Source: DATEDA01 sp963789885
GTDB lineage: Bacteria > Pseudomonadota > Gammaproteobacteria > Burkholderiales > SG8-39
Reading direction: 5' to 3'
Length of the DNA: 64,000 nt
Assembly: GCA_963789885.1 (NCBI GenBank)
Contig: CAWBNB010000049.1
Location: forward strand, 62,001-126,000
In this document: positions 18,591 to 26,222 of the stretch, one piece after another
How positions within the stretch are numbered: position 1 is the stretch's first letter
Layout of the letters: every line of letters starts with the position of its first letter
Notes under the pieces: model-generated
What the model was told of the DNA's origin: nothing
What the model saw: the letters and a program-made list of their open reading frames with translations, nothing else
Databases searched by the model: none
Translations under genes and position numbers: made by a program

Positions 18591-19293
18591 TCAGGCCGGC
18601 TCCAAGCCGTGGCGCCGCTTCGCGTCGCTGGACAACGGCGATGTCATGAAGTCGAGCAGGCTGCGCACCGCATCGCCTTGCCTCGAGTTGGCGCAGAGGC
18701 CGGCCGAGAACGTGGTGATGATCTGGATTGCCGGCGGCAGCGGTCCGATCACATCGACGCCGCTCACGTGCATCAACTCGCTCAGCTGCTGGAAGCCGAG
18801 CTCCACCTCGCCTCGCGCGACGAGGGTGCCAACGGGCACGCCGGGCGGCGCGAGGACAATCCGGTCCTTGATCTCGCCGTCAACGCCCCAGCGCTTGAAG
18901 AGCGCGGCCAGCGCCACGCCACTGGGTCCGGTCGAATAGCCGACGCTGCGCGCGGACAGCACGGCGCGCCGGAGGGCCTCTTCCGAGCCGATATCCGGAC
19001 GCGGTGCGCCCGATCGGACCGCGATGGCGACGCCCGAACGGGCGAGCCCGACCTTGCTCCCCGCGACAATGCGGCCGGCGTCGACCAGCTTGTCGATCGC
19101 ATCCGACGCGAGCACGACCACATCGAACGGCTCGCCCGAGGCCGACGCGCCTGGCGGCATCCACCCCGCCGACCGACTCGAAAGCGACCACGCGGCCGGA
19201 ACGCCGCTCGAACGCGGCGGCCAGCTCGCCGAGCACCTCACGGGTCGCCATCGACGAGATGCCGGCAATCTTCGAGGAATCGGCAGCGCTCAC
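18591..19293 (-). pseudogene. ModA-like substrate-binding protein, frameshifted
   Basis: Two reading frames together give one 233-residue protein: a start segment with MATREVLGELAAAFERRSG and ESVGGVDAARR, then after a shift SGEPFDVVVLASDAIDKLV through to DAKRRHGLEPA. The shift lies at about 19141-19146, where removing one base joins the frames. The GTG at 19293 overlaps the upstream Bug gene stop as GTGA, so it was clearly a translated operon member. It resembles small extracytoplasmic binding proteins of the molybdate type but shows no signal peptide. It could be decayed or intact with a sequencing error. Its role beside lig genes is unknown. Confidence 0.7.
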
Positions 19294-20267
19294 TGCTTTT
19301 CGATCTTGGCTTTCGCGACGACGTCCTTCCATTTGGCGATCTCCTTCGTGAGCAGCGCGCCGAGTTCCTCCGGCGTGCCGCCCTGGGGAATGACGCCGAG
19401 CTCGTCGAAGCGCTGCTTCACCTCGGGAAGTGCGAGGACCGCGTTGATTTCCTTGTTGAGAAGATCGATCACCGGCCGAGGCGTTTTCGCCGGCGCGGCG
19501 ATGCCGTTCCAGGAGGCGACCTCGTAACCGGGCACGCCGCTCTCGATCACGGTCGGCACGCCGGGCAGACCCGGGAAGCGGCTTTGCGTCGTAATCGCGA
19601 CCGCACGCAGGCCACCCCCCTTCACCTGCGCCATGACCGGCGCGAGAATCTCGAAGCCGAGCTGAATATCACCGCCCTTGAGCGCGGTCAGGACTTCGGA
19701 CGATCCCTTGAAGGGCACAACCGTGAGGTCGATCCCCGCGAGCGATTTGAACAGCTCCGCCGACAGGTGCTGCGTGCTGCCGATGCCAATGGTTCCGACC
19801 GTGAGCTTTCCCGGGCTCGCTTTGGCCGCGGCGATGATCTCCTTCACGGTCTTCAGCTTGGACTCGTTGTTCGTCACGATGGCGAGTCCGAAATACCCGA
19901 TCTCCGAGACCATGGCGAAATCCTTGACGGGGTCGTAGCTCAGCTTCTTGAATAGAGACGCGCTGACCGCGTTCCCGTTGCTAATGAGAAGGAGGGTGTA
20001 GCCGTCCGGCGGGGCCTTGGCGACCGCCTCCGCCGCGATGATGCCGCCTGCGCTGGGGCGGTTCTCCACGAGGAACTGCTGCTTGAGCCGCTCGCTGAGC
20101 TTCTGGGCGACGATGCGCACGGTGATGTCCGCTACGCCGCCCGGAGCGAAGCCGACGACGATTTTCACGGGCTTCGTCGGGTAGTTTTGGGCGAAGGCGG
20201 CAGCACTGCCGACGAGGCCCGATACGGCGATCAACAAACTTGCGATGGCGCGGTAGGCGCGGTTCAT
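19290..20267 (-). CDS. Bug-family tripartite tricarboxylate transporter receptor
   Basis: A 325-residue periplasmic solute receptor. The signal peptide is residues 1-26 (IASLLIAVSGLVGSAAAFAQ). The mature part shows Bug landmarks: YPTKPVKIVVGFAPGGVADI, then VENRPSAGG and APPDGYTLL. Bug receptors bind carboxylates and usually work with TctAB membrane proteins encoded elsewhere; none is in this window. It lies between ligK and ligJ, so its ligand is likely a pathway acid such as an aromatic or tricarboxylic acid (inference). Confidence 0.93.
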   Translation of the reverse strand: MNRAYRAIASLLIAVSGLVGSAAAFAQNYPTKPVKIVVGFAPGGVADITVRIVAQKLSERLKQQFLVENRPSAGGIIAAEAVAKAPPDGYTLLLISNGNAVSASLFKKLSYDPVKDFAMVSEIGYFGLAIVTNNESKLKTVKEIIAAAKASPGKLTVGTIGIGSTQHLSAELFKSLAGIDLTVVPFKGSSEVLTALKGGDIQLGFEILAPVMAQVKGGGLRAVAITTQSRFPGLPGVPTVIESGVPGYEVASWNGIAAPAKTPRPVIDLLNKEINAVLALPEVKQRFDELGVIPQGGTPEELGALLTKEIAKWKDVVAKAKIEKQ

Positions 20268-20276
20268 GGCTTTTCC

Positions 20277-20969
20277 TCAGATCTGGTCCGTGTGGTCGAC
20301 ATAGCGCAGGCCGGCGTTGGCCAGCGCGTCGCGCATGCCGTAGATGTCCAAGCCGAGCTCCCCGGCGGCGAGCCGTTTGCGGTTCGCATCTTCCTTCTGC
20401 TCGCGGGCGGCGGCTGCTTCGGCCACCTTCGACGCAGCGGCGCGCGGAATGACGACGATGCCGTCGTCGTCGGCCGCAACGACGTCGCCCGGCTGGATCA
20501 GCGCACCGCCGCACACGACGGGGGTGTTCACCGAGCCGACGGTCGCCTTCACCGTGCCCTTGGCCGAAATGGCGCGCGACCACACCGGGAACTTCATCGC
20601 CTGCAGCTCGGCGACGTCGCGGCAGCCGGCCTCGATGACGAGCCCCCTCGCGCCCCGGGCGCGGTACGACGTGGCGAGGAGCTCGCCGAACAAGCCGTCG
20701 GTGTTTTCCGCCGACAGCGCGACGATCACGACGTCGCCGGGGCGGATCATCTCCGCGGCGACGTGGAGCATCCAGTTGTCGCCGGGATGTGCGAGCACCG
20801 TTACCGCGGTGCCGCACGCCTTCGCCCCCGGATAGACCGGCCGCATGAACGGCCGCATCAGTCCGACTCTGCCCTGCGCCTCGTGCAGGGTGGCGACGCC
20901 GAAGTGTGCGAGGCGCTCCACCGCGCCGGCATCGGCGCGCTCGATGTTGCGGACGACGATTCCGTTCAT
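20277..20969 (-). CDS. ligK: 4-Carboxy-4-hydroxy-2-oxoadipate aldolase / oxaloacetate decarboxylase (LigK/GalC type)
   Basis: This 230-residue RraA-fold protein has the family landmarks GVATLHEAQGRVGLM, PGDNWMLHVA, VIEAGCRDVAEL and the metal-site stretch GDVVAADDDGIVVIP. LigK cleaves 4-carboxy-4-hydroxy-2-oxoadipate to pyruvate and oxaloacetate and can decarboxylate the latter, completing the pathway started by LigI and LigJ. The ATG at 20969 starts the conserved MNGIVVRNIERAD; it has no good ribosome site of its own. A 16-codon ORF with a strong site ends 5 bases before it, suggesting translational coupling. Confidence 0.88.
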   Translation of the reverse strand: MNGIVVRNIERADAGAVERLAHFGVATLHEAQGRVGLMRPFMRPVYPGAKACGTAVTVLAHPGDNWMLHVAAEMIRPGDVVIVALSAENTDGLFGELLATSYRARGARGLVIEAGCRDVAELQAMKFPVWSRAISAKGTVKATVGSVNTPVVCGGALIQPGDVVAADDDGIVVIPRAAASKVAEAAAAREQKEDANRKRLAAGELGLDIYGMRDALANAGLRYVDHTDQI

Positions 20970-20974
20970 GGCCG

Positions 20975-21025
20975 CTAATCGAGCTGCCGGTTGCACAGCG
21001 CCGCACAGACGAGCTTCAATTGCAT
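20975..21025 (-). CDS. Possible 16-codon leader ORF before ligK
   Basis: The minus strand carries TTAGGAGGAAGTCC followed by ATG at 21025 and encodes MQLKLVCAALCNRQLD, then a TAG, 5 bases before the ligK ATG. The Shine-Dalgarno is one of the best in the window, while ligK itself has almost none. It may be a leader peptide coupling or attenuating ligK translation. It could equally be the remains of an older start for the operon. I do not recognise the peptide. Confidence 0.4.
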   Translation of the reverse strand: MQLKLVCAALCNRQLD

Positions 21026-21182
21026 GGACTTCCTCCTAAGGGTGGGTTTGAACGGTGATCGGATCCTCGCCATGGCAGCAGCCTCGTTCGTCCTCGACCA
21101 GCGCAGATTCTGCCGCCGGGCTCGCCAGAATGGAACGGCATTGCTAAACTAGCTGCTATCCCGATTCGGCATGGGTGCCAGC

Positions 21183-22088
21183 ATGGATCTGAGGCAGCTC
21201 GAATACTTCGTGCACGTCGCCGACGCCGGCAGCTTCTCCAGGGCCGCACAGCTGCTCGCGGTCGCGCAACCCGCTCTCTCGCGGCAGATCCGCAGCCTGG
21301 AGGTGGAGTTGCGGCAGACGCTGTTCCTGCGCAACGGACGCGGCGTCACGCTCACAACCCCCGGCGGCCGCCTGCTCGCGCACGCGCGGGGGATCCTCCA
21401 GCAGGTGCAGAGCGCCAGGGCCGACCTGGACGAATCGCGCACCGCGCCGGTCGGGCGCGTTGCGGTGGGGCTGCCGCCGACGGTCGGGCGCCTGCTTTCC
21501 GGTCCGCTCGTCGCCGAGTTCCGCAGCCGCTTCCCGCGCGCCGACATCAGCATCGTCGAGGGACTCACCGTGCACATCCTGGAGTGGCTCGCGCACGGGC
21601 GCGTCGACGTCGGCGTCGTCTACAACCCCCCGTCGTCCCCGAACGTCGAGCTCGTGCCCCTCGCCGAGCAGCCGCTCTGCCTGATCGGACCCGCGCCCTC
21701 GGGAGGAGGCGCCGGCGGCGGTACGACCGTGACGCTGAGGAGCCTGCCCGAGTTCCCGCTCATCATTCCGAGCCGTCCGCACACCGTGCGCATGCTGGTC
21801 GACTCCCGCCTCGCCGCGCTCGGGCTGAAGCCGCAGATCGCGCTCGAGGTCGACGGCGTCCGCGCGATCGTGGATCTGGTTCAACGCGGACACGGGTTCG
21901 CGGTGCTGGCGCGCAACGCGCTGCTCGAAGCAGGCGACGGGGCGAAGCTCGTCGCACGCCCGATCGTGCGCCCGGCGCTGCGCAGCGTGATGGCCGTCGC
22001 CACTTCCGCCCAGCGCCCGCTGACGCGGATGGCGCAGGAGGCCGTCAGCCTCCTTCAGCGGCTGGGGCCGCCCGTGCTCAGCCGCTGA
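21183..22088 (+). CDS. LysR-family transcriptional regulator
   Basis: A 301-residue LysR regulator. The N-terminal helix-turn-helix is MDLRQLEYFVHVAD, then FSRAAQLLAVAQPALSRQIRSLE. The effector domain begins about residue 90 (VGRVAVGLPPTVGRLL). It is transcribed away from the ligK-bug-ligJ-ligI operon with a ~150-base gap, the classic LysR arrangement, so it probably activates that operon in response to a pathway acid. The ATG at 21183 opens the canonical MDLRQLEYF; an ATG 12 bases upstream is also possible. Confidence 0.92.
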   Translation: MDLRQLEYFVHVADAGSFSRAAQLLAVAQPALSRQIRSLEVELRQTLFLRNGRGVTLTTPGGRLLAHARGILQQVQSARADLDESRTAPVGRVAVGLPPTVGRLLSGPLVAEFRSRFPRADISIVEGLTVHILEWLAHGRVDVGVVYNPPSSPNVELVPLAEQPLCLIGPAPSGGGAGGGTTVTLRSLPEFPLIIPSRPHTVRMLVDSRLAALGLKPQIALEVDGVRAIVDLVQRGHGFAVLARNALLEAGDGAKLVARPIVRPALRSVMAVATSAQRPLTRMAQEAVSLLQRLGPPVLSR

Positions 22089-22200
22089 AGGAGCGACGTC
22101 GGATATCCTGCCGATCGATTTCGACCGGACCGCCGCTCCCGATCGTGAGTCGCTTGAGGGTGCCCGAGCTGCGCGCACGCCACCGCCGCCATTTGCTGAC

Positions 22201-23148
22201 ATGAAGATCGCGGTCTTCACGAAGAACCGCACCAACCCTGCGTACGCCGCTGCGCGGCTTGGCGCGGACCGTGCGGCCGAGCGCCTGGGCGCGCAGACGC
22301 TGCACTTCGTGCCGGTAAGAGGCGACGACCCGGACGAGCAGGGCGAGCTGATCGATCGGGCGCTCGCCATGCCCGCGGACGCGTTCGTGGTCGCGCCGGT
22401 GCACCCGACGCGCGTGAACGCGGCCATCGCACGGATCAATGCTGCGGGGATTCCGCTGTTCGCGTTCGTCAACCCGATTCCGGCCGATCACTGCGTGTCA
22501 TACGTGGGGGCGGACGACTACGCGCTGGGAGTCGAGATCGCGCAGTACCTGCTCGCTCACCTCCAGGGGTGCGGACGGGTGCTCGTGGTGTCGGGGCCGG
22601 TTGAGTCCGTCAGCAGCATCGCGCGCGTGCGCGCCTTCCGCGACGCCGCTGCGGCGCATCCCGCGATCGCGATGATCGGCACCTGCGTGGGCGACTACGT
22701 GCGCGAAACGGCGCGCGACGTCGTCGCGCAATGGCTAGCGGCCAACGATGGCTTCGAAGCCTGCCTCGCGGCCAACGACGTCATGGCCCTCGGGGCTGTC
22801 GACGCGCTGGGTGCCGCGGGACGCAAGGCGGCGGTGGCGGGCGTCAACGCCATTCCGGAAGCCATCGCGGCGATCAAGCAAGGCGAGATGCTTGCGACGG
22901 TGGACTTCAGCGCGATGCACATGGCGGCGTTGGCAACCGAGTGCGCCGTGCGGCATCTTCGGGGCGAACCGGTGCCGGCCGAGATCCTGCTTCCGGCGCA
23001 GATCGTCGACCGGGCCAACTGTCATCGGTGGGATCTGCCGTTCGAGCAACGTCCCATTGCGACCCTGGAGGAGACCCTGAGAACGCGAGCGATCGCAGCG
23101 GAGGGAGCCGGCGCACGCGGCGCGATCGGCCAGACCGGAGGGGCATAG
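22201..23148 (+). CDS. Periplasmic-binding-fold (Peripla_BP_4 / ribose-type) protein without signal peptide
   Basis: A 315-residue protein with a sugar-binding/LacI-sensor fold: MKIAVFTKNRTNPAYAAARLGADRAAERLG, VVAPVHPTRVNAAIARINAAGIPLFAFVN, and CLAANDVMALGAVDAL with AVAGVNAIPEAIAAIKQGEM. It begins directly at the first beta strand, with no signal peptide and no DNA-binding domain. It may therefore be a cytoplasmic sensor or a binding protein that lost its export signal. No ABC permease or ATPase of the ribose type is next to it. The last ~30 residues are Ala/Gly-rich and look unconserved. Confidence 0.78.
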   Translation: MKIAVFTKNRTNPAYAAARLGADRAAERLGAQTLHFVPVRGDDPDEQGELIDRALAMPADAFVVAPVHPTRVNAAIARINAAGIPLFAFVNPIPADHCVSYVGADDYALGVEIAQYLLAHLQGCGRVLVVSGPVESVSSIARVRAFRDAAAAHPAIAMIGTCVGDYVRETARDVVAQWLAANDGFEACLAANDVMALGAVDALGAAGRKAAVAGVNAIPEAIAAIKQGEMLATVDFSAMHMAALATECAVRHLRGEPVPAEILLPAQIVDRANCHRWDLPFEQRPIATLEETLRTRAIAAEGAGARGAIGQTGGA

Positions 23149-23217
23149 CAGCTCTTCACAAGATGCCGTTCAAGTCTGACTGGTTCGGCCCGAGCGGCCC
23201 GAGAATGGCGCCTGCGG

Positions 23218-23310
23218 ACGTCCCCGCAGGCCGAGATGCACGCTTACGAGGTTGGGCATGCGTTCGCGAACGACGCGCGCACCACCTACGTCAAGGATGC
23301 CGCCGAACTC
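23218..23310 (+). pseudogene. Remnant of a dienelactone hydrolase 3' end
   Basis: In one frame the DNA encodes AEMHAYEVGHAFANDARTTY followed by VKDAAEL. This matches the end of the dienelactone hydrolase at 15878-16564 (AETHVYRAGHAFANDARATY, then VKDAAET), including the catalytic His. Nothing upstream matches the rest of the enzyme, and the frame runs on into the next gene's start. It is a broken copy, left by a duplication or by loss of a full gene here. Confidence 0.65.
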
Positions 23311-23328
23311 ATCCCAAGGGAGGAAATG

Positions 23329-24312
23329 ATGTCGATCTCACGTCGTGACCTGCTGCTCGCCATCGGCGCGACCCCGCTGCTCGCGCTTGCCCCGCGTGCC
23401 GCGCGTGCCGCATATCCCGAGCGACCGATACGGCTGGTGGTGCCGTTCGCCCCGGGCGGGAACGCCGACCTCGTGGCGCGGCTCGTGGGCGAGCGCATGG
23501 GCGAAGCCCTCGGCCAGCCGGTGGTCGTCGACAACCGCGCCGGCGCCGGCGGCAGCATCGGCGCGGATCACGTCGCGCATGCCGCACCCGACGGCTACAC
23601 GCTGCTCACCGGCTCGAACGGGCCGCTGACGGTGAGCCCGTTCGTGCAGGCGAAGCTCGGCTACGACCCGCTCAAGGACTTCGCGCCGATCGGGCTCACC
23701 AGCCTGGTGCCGCACGCGATCATCGTCAATGCGGCGGTTCCGGCGAGCACGCTGCAGGAGCTCATCGCGTTGTCGAAGCAGCAGCAGGTCGGCGTCGGAA
23801 CGGCTGGCGTGGGCAGCGCGACCCACCTCACGCTGGCGCGGTTCAACGCGCAGAGCGGCGCGCAGCTCGTGCACGTGCCCTACAAGGGCGGCGGCGCGCT
23901 GCTGCCCGATCTCGTCGCCGGCAACATCCAGGGCGCGATGACCGAGTTCTCGTCCGCCCTGCCGCACCATCGCAGCGGGAAGGCCCGCTTCGTCGCCGTT
24001 GCGGCGGAGAAGCGCTCACCGCTCGCGCCCGAGGTGCCGACCATGGACGAGAGCGGCGTCAAGGGCTTCACCGCCGCGAGCTACATCGGCATCCTCGCCC
24101 CGGCCGGAACGCCGGCGGACGTCATCGCGGCGTTGCAGGCGGCGCTCGCGAAGGCGCTCGCGGCCCCTGCGGTGCTGGACAAGATGCGCGAGCTGGGGGT
24201 CCAGGCGGCGACGCCCGAACTGATGACGTCCGCCGGCTTCGACGCCTTCATCCGGCAGGACTACGAGCGCTCGCGCGAGGCCGCGCAGATCGCGGGGATA
24301 CGGAAGGGATGA
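23329..24312 (+). CDS. Bug-family tripartite tricarboxylate transporter receptor
   Basis: A 327-residue Bug receptor. A Tat-like signal (SISRRDLLLAIGATPLLALAPRAARA) ends about residue 26. The mature part starts AYPERPIRLVVPFAPGGNAD and shows VVVDNRAGAGGSIGAD and APDGYTLL. The ATG at 23329 sits five bases after GGGAGG; an ATG three bases earlier is too close. A longer upstream extension would incorporate the dienelactone hydrolase scrap and is rejected. No TctA/TctB genes are nearby. The ligand is unknown. Confidence 0.92.
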   Translation: MSISRRDLLLAIGATPLLALAPRAARAAYPERPIRLVVPFAPGGNADLVARLVGERMGEALGQPVVVDNRAGAGGSIGADHVAHAAPDGYTLLTGSNGPLTVSPFVQAKLGYDPLKDFAPIGLTSLVPHAIIVNAAVPASTLQELIALSKQQQVGVGTAGVGSATHLTLARFNAQSGAQLVHVPYKGGGALLPDLVAGNIQGAMTEFSSALPHHRSGKARFVAVAAEKRSPLAPEVPTMDESGVKGFTAASYIGILAPAGTPADVIAALQAALAKALAAPAVLDKMRELGVQAATPELMTSAGFDAFIRQDYERSREAAQIAGIRKG

Positions 24313-24345
24313 ATCCGACGCGGGCGAGGGACGCGAGGGCAGCGC

Positions 24346-24351
24346 TACAAT
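24346..24351 (+). promoter_or_regulatory. Candidate -10 box (TACAAT)
   Basis: TACAAT sits within GCTACAATCGACGCCTC, 35 bases before the ATG at 24387. Almost the same string, GTTACAATCGCCGCCTC, precedes the acyl-CoA synthetase gene. No clear -35 is seen. This position supports the shorter start for the downstream gene. Confidence 0.4.
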
Positions 24352-24386
24352 CGACGCCTCCGCGGTTCGACCGCGCCGGAGCGCAC

Positions 24387-25142
24387 ATGGCCGAAGTCAT
24401 CGCTTTCCCCGCTGGCGGATTTCGCTTCGTCGCGGGCCCGTTCCAGTACTCCGCCGGCGTCGCCGCCGAAGCCGGCTTCGAGATCGAGCGCGCGCGCTTC
24501 CGGCGGCCGGTGCCGATCGCGGAAGCCTTTCGCGCGATCGAGGCGTATCTCGCGGCGCGCGGCCGCCCGCTCACGGCGTTCTGCGCCTGCGAGCTCCGCT
24601 CGCCGGAGCCGTTCACCGACGAAGGCTTCAAGGCGTTCAACCGCGTGTACGTGGGCACGCTCGAGCGCTGGGGGCTGTTCAAGAACGAGGTGAACCCGGT
24701 TGCGCGCTCCAACGTCTGTCCGGAGCTCGACAAACCGCGGGAGCCGGGCTTCCACGCGTTCTCGTACACGGTGCCGGCGAGCGCCGGCGCGCCGCCGAGC
24801 TTCATCACCGCGGGCAGCGGCGAAGCGAAGGAAGGCCCCGGCAGCTACCGCGAGCGCACCATCCGCTACGGCGACACCTCGCCTGCCGGGATGCGAGAGA
24901 AGGCGCGCTGGGTGCTCGGCGAGCAGGAGCGGCGGCTCGCGGAGCTCGGCGCGAGCTGGGCGGCGGCAACCGCAACGCAGGTCTACACGGTCCACGACAT
25001 CCACCCGTTCCTCGCCGAGGAGATCGTCGCGCGCGGGGCAATGCACGCCGGTCTGACGTGGCATTACGCGCGGCCGCCGGTGCAGGGGCTCGACTACGAG
25101 ATGGACGTGCGCGGGGTCGCGCGGGAGATCGTGATGCCGTGA
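24387..25142 (+). CDS. CnbZ-like (2-aminomuconate-type deaminase family) protein
   Basis: A 251-residue cytoplasmic protein. Landmarks are MAEVIAFPAGGFRFVAGPFQ, AFCACELRSPEPFTDEGF, RWGLFKNEVNPVARSNVCPE, and a C-terminal TQVYTVHDIHPFLAEE with HAGLTWHYARPPVQGLDYEMD. I associate these with proteins named after CnbZ, a 2-amino-5-chloromuconate deaminase, but that recollection is not a proof of activity. The ATG at 24387 has GGAG five bases before it and a TACAAT box upstream; an alternative ATG at 24309 overlaps the preceding stop. A beta-oxidation dehydrogenase follows. Confidence 0.6.
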   Translation: MAEVIAFPAGGFRFVAGPFQYSAGVAAEAGFEIERARFRRPVPIAEAFRAIEAYLAARGRPLTAFCACELRSPEPFTDEGFKAFNRVYVGTLERWGLFKNEVNPVARSNVCPELDKPREPGFHAFSYTVPASAGAPPSFITAGSGEAKEGPGSYRERTIRYGDTSPAGMREKARWVLGEQERRLAELGASWAAATATQVYTVHDIHPFLAEEIVARGAMHAGLTWHYARPPVQGLDYEMDVRGVAREIVMP

Positions 25143-25198
25143 GCGGCGCGGTGGACCGGGCAGCAGCTTCGCGGACGACGTTTCAAGGAGTGAACGGA

Positions 25199-26050
25199 AT
25201 GGCAATCGAGAAGATCGGCGTCGTGGGCGCCGGCACCATGGGCAACGGCATCGCGCAGGCCTTCGCCGTCGCGGGGCACGCGGTAACGATGACCGACATC
25301 GGCCAGCAGCAGGTCGACCGGGGACTGAAGGCGATCGACGGCAGCCTCGAGCGGCTGGTGAAGAAGGAGAAGATGTCGGCCGGCGACAAGGCCGCCGTGC
25401 TCGCGCGCCTCAAGACGTCGACCGATGTCGCCGCGCTGAAGGACTGCGACCTTCTCGTCGAGGCGGCGACCGAGAATCTCGAGCTGAAGCTCAAGATCTT
25501 CGCCCAGCTCGACGCGCTGGCGAAGCCGGACGCGATCCTCGCGTCGAACACCTCGTCGATCTCGCTGACGCGGATCGCTGCGGCGACCAAGCGCCCCGAC
25601 AAGGTGATCGGGATGCATTTCTTCAACCCGGTGCCGGTGATGCAGCTCGTCGAGCTGATCCGCGGGCTCGCGACCTCGGACGCGACCTACGCTGCGGTCG
25701 AGGCGATCACCAAGACGATCGGGAAGGCGCCGGTGAAGGTCCGGAACTCGCCCGGGTTCGTCGTCAACCGCCTGCTCTGCCCGATGATCAACGAGGCGAT
25801 CTTCGCGCTCGGCGAAGGGCTCGCCACCGCGGCCGAGATCGACGAGGCGATGAAGCTCGGCTGCAACCACCCGATCGGCCCGCTCGCGCTCTGCGACCTC
25901 ATCGGGCTCGACGTCGAGCTCGCGGTGCTCAACGTGCTGTACGAGGGCTTCAAGGACCCGAAATACCGTCCGGCGCCCCTCCTCGTCGAGATGGTCGAGG
26001 CCGGCTACCTCGGGCGCAAGACCGGGCGCGGGTTCTTCACCTACGGTTAG
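25199..26050 (+). CDS. 3-Hydroxybutyryl-CoA / 3-hydroxyacyl-CoA dehydrogenase
   Basis: This 283-residue NAD-dependent dehydrogenase starts with the Rossmann motif IGVVGAGTMGNGIAQAF. It also has ASNTSSISLTRIAAAT, IGMHFFNPVPVMQLVELI (with the catalytic His) and NSPGFVVNRLLCPMINEA. It oxidises 3-hydroxyacyl-CoA to 3-oxoacyl-CoA in fatty acid, PHB or aromatic (PaaH-like) degradation. Length is typical of the single-function enzyme. AAGGAG eight bases before the ATG fixes the start. It stands between the CnbZ-like gene and the acyl-CoA synthetase cluster. Confidence 0.93.
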   Translation: MAIEKIGVVGAGTMGNGIAQAFAVAGHAVTMTDIGQQQVDRGLKAIDGSLERLVKKEKMSAGDKAAVLARLKTSTDVAALKDCDLLVEAATENLELKLKIFAQLDALAKPDAILASNTSSISLTRIAAATKRPDKVIGMHFFNPVPVMQLVELIRGLATSDATYAAVEAITKTIGKAPVKVRNSPGFVVNRLLCPMINEAIFALGEGLATAAEIDEAMKLGCNHPIGPLALCDLIGLDVELAVLNVLYEGFKDPKYRPAPLLVEMVEAGYLGRKTGRGFFTYG

Positions 26051-26084
26051 CGCCCGCGGCCGGCGGAGCGGTTCCCGGCTTCGG

Positions 26085-26110
26085 GGACGAGGGGATGTGG
26101 CCCCTCGTCC
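26085..26110. terminator. Perfect hairpin after the dehydrogenase gene
   Basis: GGACGAGGGG (26085-26094) pairs fully with CCCCTCGTCC (26101-26110) over a 6-base loop, 35 bases after the stop at 26050. No U-tract follows. The ACGAGGGG/CCCCTCGT core recurs at 29935-29958, so this may be a small repeated element that ends or protects transcripts. Confidence 0.5.
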
Positions 26111-26138
26111 GTACGCGCCCGACCCGACGGGCGTCGGT

Positions 26139-26144
26139 TACAAT
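26139..26144 (+). promoter_or_regulatory. Candidate -10 box for the acyl-CoA synthetase / Liv cluster
   Basis: TACAAT within GTTACAATCGCCGCCTC, about 80 bases before the ATG at 26223, closely matches the string at 24345. No good -35 is visible. Confidence 0.4.
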
Positions 26145-26222
26145 CGCCGCCTCGCGCGACCGCCGGGAAAACAACGGCGGCGCGCTCTTCTTGCCCGGGT
26201 TTCGCGCCCTGAGGAGGGTGAC

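Noticed and set aside
24309..24386. Earlier ATG (24309) for the CnbZ-like gene
   Set aside because: The extra 26 residues are unconserved-looking and would place the TACAAT box inside the coding region. ATG 24387 has a ribosome site.
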